Below are positions 16,875 to 25,105 of a stretch of 64,000 nt of DNA, in pieces. Source of the DNA: Nitratireductor aquimarinus (lineage in GTDB: Bacteria; Pseudomonadota; Alphaproteobacteria; Rhizobiales; Rhizobiaceae); contig NZ_JAFKDE010000005.1 in NCBI RefSeq assembly GCF_017255295.1, forward strand, positions 186,001-250,000, read 5' to 3'. Position numbers and translations under genes: made by a program. The first letter of the stretch is position 1. Each line of letters starts with the position of its first letter. The notes beneath the pieces were generated by a model. That model worked only from the letters and a program-made list of their open reading frames with translations. It was not told the origin of the DNA and searched no databases.

Positions 16875-17489
16875 ATGAGAATGGCACTGACCAGACTTGC
16901 GATAGCGGGACTTGCGATGGCGGCGATGGCCGGCACGGCGCGAGCGGTCGACATTGAAAGCGCATATACAGAGCTGAACACCGAAGAGAACTGCGCGCCC
17001 TTTGCCGCGCCGGGCGGCGACGAACCGGGCGACTGGGTCAATCTCGTATGCTCGGGCTGGAAGGGCTATCCCGTTCTTGTCTACTACAGCGATGCACGGG
17101 AATCGCTGTTCTACGGCTTCCCGCCGGCCGGCGATCTGGCGCCTGAGTGGGAAAGCTTCTCCGCGTTCAATTCCACCGGCCCCACCATCGAATGGCGCAT
17201 CATGAAGGATGGCGACCGCGAATGGCCCGTCGCGACGATCCATCGCTGGTTCGTGGATGACGATTTCGGCGACAAGATCGAAGTGCTTGTGGTGGAGAAG
17301 GTCGGGCAGCTTCTGGAACGGCAGGGCTGCGTCGTTGGCTATGTGGTTGCGACAGGCAACGAAAACGCCAATGAAAAAGCCCGCCGCATTGCTGATCGGC
17401 AGGCCTATGACTTTGCTTGCGGGGCCGACCAGCCGGTCGTTGACGCGGGTGAGGTGCCAGCCCCGATGAGCGCGGGTGGCGGCGGCTAG
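16875..17489 (+). CDS. Secreted hypothetical protein, 204 aa
   Basis: Periplasmic protein without recognised family. A clean signal peptide (MRMALTRLAIAGLAMAAMAG, cleavage near ARA) precedes a mature part with four cysteines (EENCAPFAAPG, NLVCSGWKGYPVLVYYSDA, RQGCVVGYVVATGN, YDFACGAD) that could form two disulfides. The C-terminus is Gly-rich. The ATG at 16875 has AGGAG 7 bases upstream; an in-frame ATG at 16848 would add nine residues. The conserved pattern of cysteines and the phrase WFVDDDFGDKIEVLVVEKVG suggest a ligand-binding or enzyme-inhibitor type domain, not proven. Its TAG stop is part of the following palindrome. Confidence 0.75.
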   Translation: MRMALTRLAIAGLAMAAMAGTARAVDIESAYTELNTEENCAPFAAPGGDEPGDWVNLVCSGWKGYPVLVYYSDARESLFYGFPPAGDLAPEWESFSAFNSTGPTIEWRIMKDGDREWPVATIHRWFVDDDFGDKIEVLVVEKVGQLLERQGCVVGYVVATGNENANEKARRIADRQAYDFACGADQPVVDAGEVPAPMSAGGGG

Positions 17490-17584
17490 AACACGGGACC
17501 GAAAACTGGAATCGGCTTTCGGTCCGATGTTCAGGTGAAGGCCTGGATCGCCCGTGGTGCGCCCTGATGAACGCAGGCCGATCC
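17489..17584. repeat. RIME-like two-part intergenic palindrome
   Basis: Two modules: GAACACGGGACCGAAAACTGG...GGTCCGATGTTC (17489-17532) and GGATCGCCCGTGGTGCGCC...GCAGGCCGATCC (17545-17584). It begins at the TAG stop of the secreted protein gene and ends near the 3' end of ppa, between convergent genes. Confidence 0.75.
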
Positions 17585-17604
17585 AGACGCCGCCAGCGCC
17601 ATGC

Positions 17605-18138
17605 TTACTTGCTGGTCTTGGCCCGCTCGATGGCCTCGACGATCAGCCTGCGCGCTTCGCCAGCGTCCAGCCAGTCGCCGATCTTGACCCACTTGCCGGG
17701 CTCGAGATCCTTGTAGTGCTCGAAGAAGTGCTGGATCTGCTGGAGGGTGATCTCGGGCAGGTCCTTGTAGTTGTGCACGTTCTCGTAGCGGCGCGTCAGG
17801 TGAGCCGACGGCACGGCGATGATCTTCTCGTCCTGTCCGGAATTGTCTTCCATGACCAGAACGCCGATCGGGCGCACATTGATGACGCAGCCGGGAATGA
17901 GCTGGCGCGTGTTGCAGACCAGAACGTCGATGGGGTCGCCGTCATCCGACAGGGTGTGCGGCACGAAGCCGTAATTGCCCGGATAGGTCATCGGCGTGTA
18001 GAGGAAGCGGTCGACGACCAGCGTTCCCGAATTCTTGTCCATCTCGTATTTGATCGGCTGACCGCCGACCGGGACCTCGATGATGACGTTCACGTCTTCC
18101 GGCGGATTATCACCGGTGGAGATGGCGTCTATGCGCAT
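17605..18138 (-). CDS. ppa: Inorganic pyrophosphatase
   Basis: Hydrolyses pyrophosphate to phosphate in the cytoplasm. The 177-aa length and motifs are those of family I enzymes: [43 protein letters not shown] (metal-binding acidic residues), [20 protein letters not shown] and [17 protein letters not shown]. Single gene, convergent with the secreted hypothetical gene. Confidence 0.97.
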   Translation of the reverse strand: MRIDAISTGDNPPEDVNVIIEVPVGGQPIKYEMDKNSGTLVVDRFLYTPMTYPGNYGFVPHTLSDDGDPIDVLVCNTRQLIPGCVINVRPIGVLVMEDNSGQDEKIIAVPSAHLTRRYENVHNYKDLPEITLQQIQHFFEHYKDLEPGKWVKIGDWLDAGEARRLIVEAIERAKTSK

Positions 18139-18342
18139 GGAGAAGCAACCTTTGTTCTGGCAGGTGATGGCTGCCGGAGACCGGCGCGGCGACCGATAAG
18201 GTCCGCCGGACGAGGCAACCCGGAAATGGATGGCTGCCGCTTTATCGCGTCACAGGCCGCATGGCAATGCAGCGAATGGTGCAGTGCGAAATTTTGATGG
18301 TGCGCGCGCAAGCCGGAAAGACATGCGCAGCAGGGTCGAAGA

Positions 18343-18849
18343 TCAATCCCAGACGAAGGCCAGCTTGCGCAGCGCCCGGCTGTGAAACACCTCGACGCCC
18401 TCGGCAATGTCGCGCCCGCCAGCACCGGCATAGAACGCCAGCGCTGCCTCATTGTCTTCCAGCGCCCACACGACAAGACCGTTCAGGCCATGGGCCGACA
18501 GCATGTCGCGCGCGGCCTGGAAGAGCCGCGTGCCAAGACCGACGCCCTGATATTCAGGCCGCAGGTAGAGCTCGTAAATCTCGCCTTCCTGCGTCAGCTC
18601 ACGGGCACGGTTGCGCCCGAGCGTTGCGTAGCCGGCAATCTCTCCGCCGATCTCGATGACGAGAACGGTGGCGGACCGACGAATCGCATTGGCCCACCAG
18701 CGCGGACCACGACGACCGATCATGCGCCCCAGCGCCTGATAGGGGATGATGCCGGTATAGGCCCCGCGCCACGCGCTATCGTGGACTGCGGCCACCGCCT
18801 CGGCGTCTTCCGGCTCTGCTCGTCTGATGTCGATCGTCAGCGTGTTCAT
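18343..18849 (-). CDS. GNAT family N-acetyltransferase
   Basis: Acetyl-CoA-dependent N-acetyltransferase of unknown acceptor (168 aa). The GNAT fold is visible from the N-terminal IRRAEPEDAEAVAAVHDSAWRGAYTGIIP, the central strand GEIYELYLRPEYQGVGLGTRLFQAA (acetyl-CoA pyrophosphate loop Q-G-V-G-L-G) and the C-terminal NEAALAFYAGAGGRDI. Single gene with 200 bp of non-coding sequence to ppa. Confidence 0.9.
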   Translation of the reverse strand: MNTLTIDIRRAEPEDAEAVAAVHDSAWRGAYTGIIPYQALGRMIGRRGPRWWANAIRRSATVLVIEIGGEIAGYATLGRNRARELTQEGEIYELYLRPEYQGVGLGTRLFQAARDMLSAHGLNGLVVWALEDNEAALAFYAGAGGRDIAEGVEVFHSRALRKLAFVWD

Positions 18850-18936
18850 AGTTTCTTAACCATAGCTGCGTCGGGTCGACATGCGCAAGCATTAGAGCGC
18901 TCATCTTTGCGGTCGCGCACAGGCAGCCGAAAGCGC

Positions 18937-19581
18937 TCAGATTTCCGTCAAACGGTCTTCGATTTCATTGGGATTAAGCCGGCCGGCGGGGAAATGCTGT
19001 GCAAGCACCTCTCCGGCGTAGCCAACGGTTTCGACAAACCCGTCGGCCAGCGTGCCGCGGCGCGCATGCTCCAGCATCATGGCGACGCCCTCGTTCCAGA
19101 CACGCTGTTCGACACAGGCGTCGATCTCGCGGTCAGCCACGATTTCCACGTAGCGTTCCGCCAGCGAAACGAAAATGAGAACGCCGGTCCGGCCCTCGGT
19201 CACATGGATGTTGTGGGCGAAAAACTGGTTCTGCGCTTTCTCGTGGGCGCGCCGGTATTTCAGCGCCCTGGGCACAAGCGCAACGCGCAGCCCCCGGAAA
19301 GCGATCAGAAGAGCGCCGGCCGCGGCAAATGCCGCGAGCTGCGCAGCGGCGAAAACCACGGGATCGACGGAAATCCACCAATGCCTGAGCGCCAGCGCCA
19401 GAAACGGCCCGAGAATGAGGATTGCCAGCGCGACGATGAGGCCGGCGGGATAGAGATAAGGATCGCTGGACCGCGTGAGCACGCAGTAGATTTCGCCCGC
19501 AGTGCTGCGCTCGGCATCACGGATCGCCTTTGCGATGCGGGCATGTTCTTCGTCCGTCAGTGTCCTGATCTTTCGCAACAT
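18937..19581 (-). CDS. TPM domain membrane protein
   Basis: 214-aa membrane protein whose N-terminal part (LTDEEHARIAKAIRDAERSTAGEIYCVLT) and C-terminal part (TGVLIFVSLAERYVEIVADREID) form a split TPM (TPM_phosphatase) domain around two hydrophobic segments (about 38-60 and 72-96). The family is often linked with LemA. It starts one base after the stop of the YgcG-like gene, third in a lemA operon. The start at 19581 is favoured over an upstream in-frame one that would lie inside the neighbour. Function unknown. Confidence 0.85.
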   Translation of the reverse strand: MLRKIRTLTDEEHARIAKAIRDAERSTAGEIYCVLTRSSDPYLYPAGLIVALAILILGPFLALALRHWWISVDPVVFAAAQLAAFAAAGALLIAFRGLRVALVPRALKYRRAHEKAQNQFFAHNIHVTEGRTGVLIFVSLAERYVEIVADREIDACVEQRVWNEGVAMMLEHARRGTLADGFVETVGYAGEVLAQHFPAGRLNPNEIEDRLTEI

Positions 19582-19582
19582 C

Positions 19583-20422
19583 CTACCAGCTCCCCGAAGC
19601 ACCGCCGCCGCCGGACGAACCGCCGCCGCCGGAAAAGCCCCCGCCACTGCTGCCGCCGGAAGACCATCCGCCGGAGGAGCTGCGTCCGGAGCGCCCGCTG
19701 GACTTCTTGTAATTCACCTTCATGCCGAGCCACTCATACTGGCCCGGCCCGATCTTGCGCCCAAAGATGGGCGGCAGAAGCGCCATGGCGAAACCGCCGA
19801 AGAAGAAGGTGCCCCAGACGATGAAGAACAGGATCGTCGGCCAGGGAATGCTGTCATCTTGCTGCTGGCTGCGCCGGGCGCGGGCCTCGAGCTCCGCCGC
19901 ATTGCCCTCCAGCACCATGATGATGTCATCCACCGCGCCATCAATGCCGGCGTCGTAATCGCCAGCGCGGAAGGCCGGCACCATGGTGTTTTCGATGATG
20001 AGTTTGGAGTGCAGGTCGGTCAGCGTGCCTTCGAGACCATAGCCGACCTCGATCCGCATCTTGCGGTCATCGAGCGCGACCAGAAGCAGGACGCCATTGT
20101 CCTCACCCGCCTGCCCCAGCCCCCATGCGCGGAAGAGACGGTTGGCGAATGGCTCCAGCGCCTCGCCATCGAGGCTGCGAATGGTGGCGACGACAATCTG
20201 GTCGGAGGATTTCTGCTCGAAAGCTTCGAGTTTTCCGGTCAGGCGTGCCGTGGTTTCCGCATTGAGGATGCCGGCGTCATCGACCACCCGCCCGGTGAGC
20301 CGGGGCAGTTCCGCAGCGGCCAGCGCCGATGCCAGAAACAGAGCGACAAGGCCAGCCGCAAGGGCAAGCCAAAGGCGCTGGCGATCACGTGCGGCGGGAC
20401 ACCGCCGGACTGCCTCCCCCAT
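19583..20422 (-). CDS. TPM domain protein, YgcG-like, with Ser/Gly-rich tail
   Basis: 279-aa exported and membrane-anchored protein. A signal/anchor segment (about 16-37), a TPM domain (about 42-165; GRVVDDAGILNAETTARLTGKLE, DNGVLLLVALDDRKMRIEVGYGLEG), a transmembrane segment (PTILFFIVWGTFFFGGFAMAL) and a low-complexity Ser/Gly tail (about 240-279). This architecture is common for YgcG proteins paired with LemA. Lies 13 bp behind lemA and 1 bp ahead of a second TPM gene. Function unknown, perhaps envelope maintenance. Confidence 0.88.
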   Translation of the reverse strand: MGEAVRRCPAARDRQRLWLALAAGLVALFLASALAAAELPRLTGRVVDDAGILNAETTARLTGKLEAFEQKSSDQIVVATIRSLDGEALEPFANRLFRAWGLGQAGEDNGVLLLVALDDRKMRIEVGYGLEGTLTDLHSKLIIENTMVPAFRAGDYDAGIDGAVDDIIMVLEGNAAELEARARRSQQQDDSIPWPTILFFIVWGTFFFGGFAMALLPPIFGRKIGPGQYEWLGMKVNYKKSSGRSGRSSSGGWSSGGSSGGGFSGGGGSSGGGGASGSW

Positions 20423-20435
20423 CGATCAGTCTCCG

Positions 20436-21074
20436 TCAGCCGCCGCTGTTCGTGCCGAAATTGACCGACGGCGCATCCATCTGCTCCTGCGAGATGGTGA
20501 AGGTCTCATAAGGCTCGTTGCCCGTGAACCAGAACATCGCCCACAGCATGGAGGGCAGTGTCTTCAGCGACGTGTTGTAGAGGCGAACCGCCTCGATATA
20601 GTCGCGCCGGGCGACGGCGATGCGGTTTTCCGTGCCCTCAAGCTGGGCCTGCAGCGCCAGGAAGTTCTGGCTCGCCTTCAGATCCGGATAGTTCTCGACG
20701 ACGGCCAGAAGGCGCGACAGCGCGCCGGTCAGGCCGGCCTGGCTCTCCTGAAACGCCTTGAAGGCTTCGGGATCGGTGAGCATGTCCGTCGACACCTGAA
20801 CCTGGGTGGCCTTTGCGCGCGCCTCGACGAGGCCTTCCAGAACCTCGCGCTCGTGGGAGGCATAGCCCTTCACCGTTTCGACCAGGTTCGGGATGAGGTC
20901 GGCGCGGCGCTGATACTGGTTCAGCACTTCGCTCCAGGCGGCCTTGGCCTGTTCCTCACGGGTGGGGATGGTGTTGAACCCGCAGGCAGAAAGCAGCGGC
21001 AACATCACGAAGAGCGCCAGAAGAGAAAGAAGGCCGCGCTGAGAGACAGCGGCGAGCGGCTTGGCAATCGGCAT
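20436..21074 (-). CDS. lemA: LemA family lipoprotein
   Basis: 212-aa LemA family protein with a lipoprotein signal (LFVMLPLLSACGFNTIP; lipobox Cys about residue 30) and the LemA core (YQRRADLIPNLVETVKGYASHEREVLEGLVEARAKA, VENYPDLKASQNFLALQAQLEGTENRIAVARRDYIEAVRLYNT). Start 21074 is chosen because it places the signal peptide at the N-terminus. First gene of a three-gene operon with two TPM proteins, a conserved association of unknown function. Confidence 0.93.
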   Translation of the reverse strand: MPIAKPLAAVSQRGLLSLLALFVMLPLLSACGFNTIPTREEQAKAAWSEVLNQYQRRADLIPNLVETVKGYASHEREVLEGLVEARAKATQVQVSTDMLTDPEAFKAFQESQAGLTGALSRLLAVVENYPDLKASQNFLALQAQLEGTENRIAVARRDYIEAVRLYNTSLKTLPSMLWAMFWFTGNEPYETFTISQEQMDAPSVNFGTNSGG

Positions 21075-21112
21075 GAAGGAGCGCCTCCGAAACATTGGTT
21101 CTGGGAACATTA

Positions 21113-21213
21113 GAGCATCGGACCGAAAAGTGGAAACCGGTTTTCGGTTATTCCGATGCTCCATCAATCGCTTAGATCGTCCTTTGTGCGCCGGAATGGG
21201 CGCACGGCGATCT
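21113..21213. repeat. RIME-like two-part intergenic palindrome
   Basis: First module GAGCATCGGACCGAAAAGTGG...ATTCCGATGCTCC (21113-21162), second AGATCGTCCTTTGTGCGCC...GGCGCACGGCGATCT (21174-21213). It lies between the divergent lemA and the 97-aa membrane protein gene and is the best-preserved copy in the window. Confidence 0.8.
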
Positions 21214-21258
21214 AGAACATGGGCCACTGACAGGAAACCAATTCCGATCAGGCTGCCC

Positions 21259-21552
21259 ATGCTGTACGGTTATCGCAAATCCACTGCAACGGGTTTTCAG
21301 ATGGGGTCGGGAAACAAACAGGATCAGGAAGCCGAAGCGGAGTCGCGCCGGATTCTCGACCGGGTTGGCCGCGAGAGCGAAGGCAGCTCCATGATGACGC
21401 GCGTGCGCGATCACGTGGCAGCTACCGATGCAGAGCAGAACGACCCGATTGAACTCTGGGGCACCCGCATCGGCAGGGCCATCGCCGTGACCACGCTGAC
21501 GGCCCTGATCCTCTGGCTCCTACTCTACGTCTTCGGCATAATCGGCGGATAA
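21259..21552 (+). CDS. Small membrane protein, 97 aa
   Basis: Unrecognised protein with a charged N-terminal part (NKQDQEAEAESRRILDRVGRESEG) and a single C-terminal transmembrane segment (IAVTTLTALILWLLLYVFGII), so it is probably tail-anchored with the N-terminus in the cytoplasm. The ATG at 21259 is the best placed; the ATG at 21301 is an alternative. It ends 8 bp before pdxY, so the two are likely co-transcribed. Confidence 0.7.
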   Translation: MLYGYRKSTATGFQMGSGNKQDQEAEAESRRILDRVGRESEGSSMMTRVRDHVAATDAEQNDPIELWGTRIGRAIAVTTLTALILWLLLYVFGIIGG

Positions 21553-21560
21553 CGGACAGC

Positions 21561-22439
21561 ATGACCAATCAGGACAACCGGGGCGAGGCGCGCGCCGTTA
21601 TCGTCATTTCAAGCCATGTGGCGCGCGGCAGCGTTGGCAACAGGGCGGCCGTTTTTACCCTTGAGGCACTGGGCTTTCCGGTCTGGGCGGTGCCGACGGT
21701 CATTCTGCCCTGGCACCCCGGCCATGGGCCGGCGACGCGCATCGTGCCGGAAGCAGATCAGTTCGCGCGCTTCATTCACGATCTGGAAAACGCCCCCTGG
21801 CTGGGTGAAGTGTCGGCCGTGCTGACAGGCTATCTGGGCGGGCCGGAACAGGCGACGGCGATTGCCGGGCTGGTGAAAACCCTGAAGGCACATAACCCGC
21901 AGGCGCGCTATGTCTGCGACCCCGTTCTGGGCGACAAGGGCGGGCTTTACGTGCCGGAGGCGACGGCAACGGCGATCCGTGATCAGCTGCTGCCACTGGC
22001 CGACATCACCACGCCGAACCGCTATGAGCTGGCGTGGCTGACGGGGATGGAGATTTCCGGCACGGAAAGCGCCATTCGCGCGGCGCGGCAGGCCCCGCCG
22101 GCGGATGTAATGGTGACGTCAGCGCCGGCCAGCAGCCCCGACCGGCTCGCCAATCTTCTGGTGAGCGAGACGGACGTTCTGCGCGCCGTGCATGACAGCA
22201 TTCCAAGCGCGCCGAACGGGACGGGCGATCTGACGGCAGCGCTCTATCTCGCCCGGCTGCTCGCAGGCGAGACGCGGGAAGAAGCGCTTGCAAAGACGAC
22301 GGGCTCGGTTGTGGCGATCCTCAACAAGGCGGCAGAACGCGGCTCGAACGAACTGATGCTCGAAACCGACCGGCAGATCCTGACGCGCCCGGAAATGAGC
22401 ATCGAGATCGAGCATGTGGCGGAAACCGCGGAGGCATGA
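21561..22439 (+). CDS. pdxY: Pyridoxal kinase
   Basis: Phosphorylates pyridoxal for B6 salvage. The 292-aa protein belongs to the ribokinase-like PdxK/PdxY family: SSHVARGSVGNRAAVFTLEALGFPVWAVPTV (substrate loop), YVCDPVLGDKGGLYV, ITTPNRYELAWLTG and the anion-hole signature NGTGDLTAALYLARLL (catalytic Asp in GTGD). It lies 8 bp downstream of a small membrane protein gene. Confidence 0.93.
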   Translation: MTNQDNRGEARAVIVISSHVARGSVGNRAAVFTLEALGFPVWAVPTVILPWHPGHGPATRIVPEADQFARFIHDLENAPWLGEVSAVLTGYLGGPEQATAIAGLVKTLKAHNPQARYVCDPVLGDKGGLYVPEATATAIRDQLLPLADITTPNRYELAWLTGMEISGTESAIRAARQAPPADVMVTSAPASSPDRLANLLVSETDVLRAVHDSIPSAPNGTGDLTAALYLARLLAGETREEALAKTTGSVVAILNKAAERGSNELMLETDRQILTRPEMSIEIEHVAETAEA

Positions 22440-22512
22440 CGGCGGTCTGAGCCTGCGGGCAAACGCATAAACCGGATTGCCCGAAGAACGGTTTACCGTT
22501 ATTCGGAATTCC

Positions 22513-23157
22513 ATGACCCATCTGCCAGACCGTCTTATCGCCGGCTACCGCAACTTCATGGCGGGCCGTTACAGCTCCGAGAGCGATCGCTATCGCGCAT
22601 TGGCCAAGGATGGCCAATCCCCGAAAACCATGGTCATCGCCTGCTGTGATTCACGCGCGGCGCCGGAAACGATTTTCGACTGCGGCCCCGGCGAGCTTTT
22701 CGTCGTGCGCAACGTGGCCAACCTCGTGCCGCCCTATGCGCCGGACGGGCAGCATCACGGCACGTCCGCAGCCCTGGAATTCGCGGTGCAGAGCCTCAAG
22801 GTGAAGCACATCGTCGTGATGGGGCATGGACGCTGCGGCGGCATTGGCGCGGCGCTGAACCGCTCGGCCGAGCCGCTTTCACCCGGCGACTTCATCGGCA
22901 AATGGATGGGGCTGGTCAAGCCGGCCGCAGAAGCCCTGGCCGAGAACGAGATGATGACAAAGGCCGAGCGCCAGACAGCGCTTGAGCGCATCTCGATCCG
23001 CTACCAGGTGGAAAACCTGCGCAGCTTTCCCTGCGTGAAAATCCTCGAAGACAAGGGCAGGCTCACCCTGCACGGCGCGTGGTTCGACATTTCGAGCGGC
23101 GAGCTGTGGGTGATGGACCCCAAGACCGGCGATTTCGAACGGCCGGACTTCGAGTAG
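22513..23157 (+). CDS. Beta-class carbonic anhydrase
   Basis: Zinc enzyme that interconverts CO2 and bicarbonate. From the ATG at 22513 it is 214 aa with zinc ligands Cys45 (ACCDSRAAPE), His105 and Cys108 (VVMGHGRCGGI), plus the Asp46-Arg48 dyad. VRNVANLVPPY and ALEFAVQSLKVKHIVV are further family motifs. Start 22513 is preferred because the protein begins with the usual LIAGYRNFMAGRY; an upstream ATG at 22477 is possible. Convergent with the MFS efflux gene. Confidence 0.95.
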   Translation: MTHLPDRLIAGYRNFMAGRYSSESDRYRALAKDGQSPKTMVIACCDSRAAPETIFDCGPGELFVVRNVANLVPPYAPDGQHHGTSAALEFAVQSLKVKHIVVMGHGRCGGIGAALNRSAEPLSPGDFIGKWMGLVKPAAEALAENEMMTKAERQTALERISIRYQVENLRSFPCVKILEDKGRLTLHGAWFDISSGELWVMDPKTGDFERPDFE

Positions 23158-23167
23158 ACCCGATACT

Positions 23168-23190
23168 GTCAGGCGGGATCGCCTGACTTT
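23168..23190 (+). terminator. Rho-independent terminator after carbonic anhydrase
   Basis: Stem GTCAGGC/GCCTGAC with a 6-nt loop followed by TTTTC, 10 bp past the stop codon. A second hairpin GGCCCCGT/ACGGGGCC (about 23213-23232) overlaps the end of the convergent MFS gene. Confidence 0.65.
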
Positions 23191-23220
23191 TCACCAAAAG
23201 CGAAGCGCGATGGCCCCGTA

Positions 23221-24486
23221 TCAGACGGGGCCTGTCGGACCATGCCGCAAAGCCGTTGCCAGCGTTGGCTCCGGCAGCCTGTTCCAGATGATCCATGAAA
23301 CGATTGCCACCGTTCCAAGCGTCGGGATGATGAGCACCATGGCCAGAACGGGATCGCCGATGAGTGCGGCGATGGTTCCGCCGGCGAGCCCTGTGGTCAT
23401 CTGAAGAAAGCCCGTCAGCGACGATGCGGAGCCCGCAATGCGGGGGAATGGGGCAAGGCCCGCCGTCATCATGGCCGGCATCACGAAAGCGATGCCGAAG
23501 GCATAAACGCCGACCGGCCCCATCACGCCGATGAAGCTGGGCTCGAACAGGGTGAGCGCAAACACCAGAAGCAGGCTGCCCACACCGATGGCCGTGAGGC
23601 CGATGGGCACGAGCCTGTAAGCGCCGAGCGACTTCATCAACTGCCGCGCGGCGACAGCGCCGACGAAATACATGCCCGATTGCGCCAGCATGCCGAGGCC
23701 AAACTCGGCGGGTGTCATGCCGACATTGTCCATCAGAATGAAAGGCAGAACGGTTGCCTGCGTATAGAGCGCGCCGACCGCACCGGCGATGACGAAGCTC
23801 GACAGCATGAAGTAGCCATTGCTCAGAAGCAGGCCATAGGAGTGGACCAGCGCCTTCGGGCTGATGCGCGAGAGATCGCGCTCGACGGTCTCGCGCATAC
23901 AGAAATGGATGATGAGCGCGATCACCAGTCCCGCCACCAGCATGAGAATGAAGATGGCGTGCCAGCCGGCTATCTGCATCGTCAGACCGCCGAGCGTCGG
24001 CGCGAAGGCCGGCCCCACGGCAAGAATGATGCCGACCAGGTTCATGATCCGGGCGGAACTTTCATTCGTGAAAAGATCGCGCACGATGGCGCGTGAAACG
24101 GCCACGCCGACGGCCGCGCCAAAGCCCTGTAGAAAGCGGGCGGCGATCAGCGTTTCGATATTGGGTGAGATCAGCGCGATGAAGCTCGCCACCACATAGA
24201 TCGCGATGAAGGCGAAGGTGACGGGCTTGCGCCCGAGGCCATCCGACAGGGGGCCGCAGAACAGCTGCGCCACTGCAAAGCCGGCAAAGTATAGCGATAT
24301 GGTCATCTTGACCGCCGCTTCCGTGGTGCCGAAAGCCTCGACGATCTCCGGCAGCGCAGGCGTGAATAGCGCCATCGAAACGGGCCCGAGCGCCACCAGC
24401 AGCGCACCGATGATGCTGACCCGCCGTTCGCTCATCAGCGGCGGTGGCGGGGTTTCGGCATCCGGTGCTTCTGCGCGCATGTTCAT
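23221..24486 (-). CDS. Multidrug efflux MFS transporter (Bcr/CflA family)
   Basis: Twelve-segment major facilitator exporter, 421 aa. Family motifs: ALGPVSMALFTPALPEIVEAFG in TM1, FAVAQLFCGPLSDGLGRKPV (motif A, loop 2-3), ARFLQGFGAAVGVAVSRAIVRDLF (motif C region of drug:H+ antiporters). The start at 24486 has GGGGAG upstream and overlaps the MarR stop codon by four bases (ATGA), so it is translationally coupled and likely under control of that repressor. Substrate not predictable. Confidence 0.92.
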   Translation of the reverse strand: MNMRAEAPDAETPPPPLMSERRVSIIGALLVALGPVSMALFTPALPEIVEAFGTTEAAVKMTISLYFAGFAVAQLFCGPLSDGLGRKPVTFAFIAIYVVASFIALISPNIETLIAARFLQGFGAAVGVAVSRAIVRDLFTNESSARIMNLVGIILAVGPAFAPTLGGLTMQIAGWHAIFILMLVAGLVIALIIHFCMRETVERDLSRISPKALVHSYGLLLSNGYFMLSSFVIAGAVGALYTQATVLPFILMDNVGMTPAEFGLGMLAQSGMYFVGAVAARQLMKSLGAYRLVPIGLTAIGVGSLLLVFALTLFEPSFIGVMGPVGVYAFGIAFVMPAMMTAGLAPFPRIAGSASSLTGFLQMTTGLAGGTIAALIGDPVLAMVLIIPTLGTVAIVSWIIWNRLPEPTLATALRHGPTGPV

Positions 24487-24965
24487 AAGGGCTCCCCCTG
24501 CCGTGGCGCGGCAGGCTTTTGCGACAGGCCCGCCAGATTGGCCCGCACCACTTTCAGTTTCTCGAGCATTTCGTCCCACTCGGCTTCGCTGAGCGTGCCG
24601 GCAGCGCTGCGCCGCATCTCGGTGCCCACCCGGCCAATGGCCTCAAGCACCGCATCGGCCTTGTCCGTCAACTCGACGAGCTTTGCCCGACGGTCGGACG
24701 GGTCGTTCGCACGGCGCACGAGATCGCGCGCCTCAAGCCGGTCGAGATAGCCGCTCAGCGTCATCGCCTCGACGCCCATGCGCTCTGCGAGAACATTCTG
24801 GCGAACTGCGCCGGCGCGCGCTGCATGAACCAGCGTGCGCGCCTCACCGGGCGTCACGCCGATACCGGCATTGGAAATTGCCCGATCCATCGTGTTTCTG
24901 ATCAGACGATAAACGTCTGCGATGAGGAAACCGAAGGACTCCGGATTCACGTGCTGCGTCATCAA
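24483..24965 (-). CDS. MarR family transcriptional regulator
   Basis: 160-aa winged-helix repressor of the MarR family, probably releasing the promoter of its own operon with the downstream efflux pump on binding a toxic ligand. The HTH is ALAERMGVEAMTLSGYLDRLEARDLVRRANDPSDRRAKLVELT (read as about residues 59-101), flanked by dimerisation helices. Gene overlaps the MFS gene by four bases. Two palindromic boxes lie just upstream. Confidence 0.92.
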   Translation of the reverse strand: MMTQHVNPESFGFLIADVYRLIRNTMDRAISNAGIGVTPGEARTLVHAARAGAVRQNVLAERMGVEAMTLSGYLDRLEARDLVRRANDPSDRRAKLVELTDKADAVLEAIGRVGTEMRRSAAGTLSEAEWDEMLEKLKVVRANLAGLSQKPAAPRQGEPL

Positions 24966-24972
24966 AAAGACC

Positions 24973-24999
24973 CTTATTATAAGGCAAACTTAATATAAG
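24973..24999 (-). promoter_or_regulatory. Candidate MarR operator pair
   Basis: Two near-identical palindromes, CTTATTATAAG (24973-24983) and CTTAATATAAG (24989-24999), centres 16 bp apart, 8-34 bp upstream of the marR start codon, in a notably AT-rich stretch. Position and symmetry fit autoregulation by the MarR protein. Confidence 0.55.
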
Positions 25000-25105
25000 C
25001 CATACATATAGTCAGCCCCTATCATCGTCAACTCCGGCCATTGCGCCGTCAGCCGCCAGCGCTTACATCGCAAGGGCTCTGTTCCTCCAACGAACCGGAA
25101 ACGCC

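Noticed and set aside
18895-18940. Another RIME-like palindrome (AGAGCGCTC...GAAAGCGCTC)
   Set aside because: Only the outer 8-9 bases match the module ends; the centre is different, so I do not count it as a copy.
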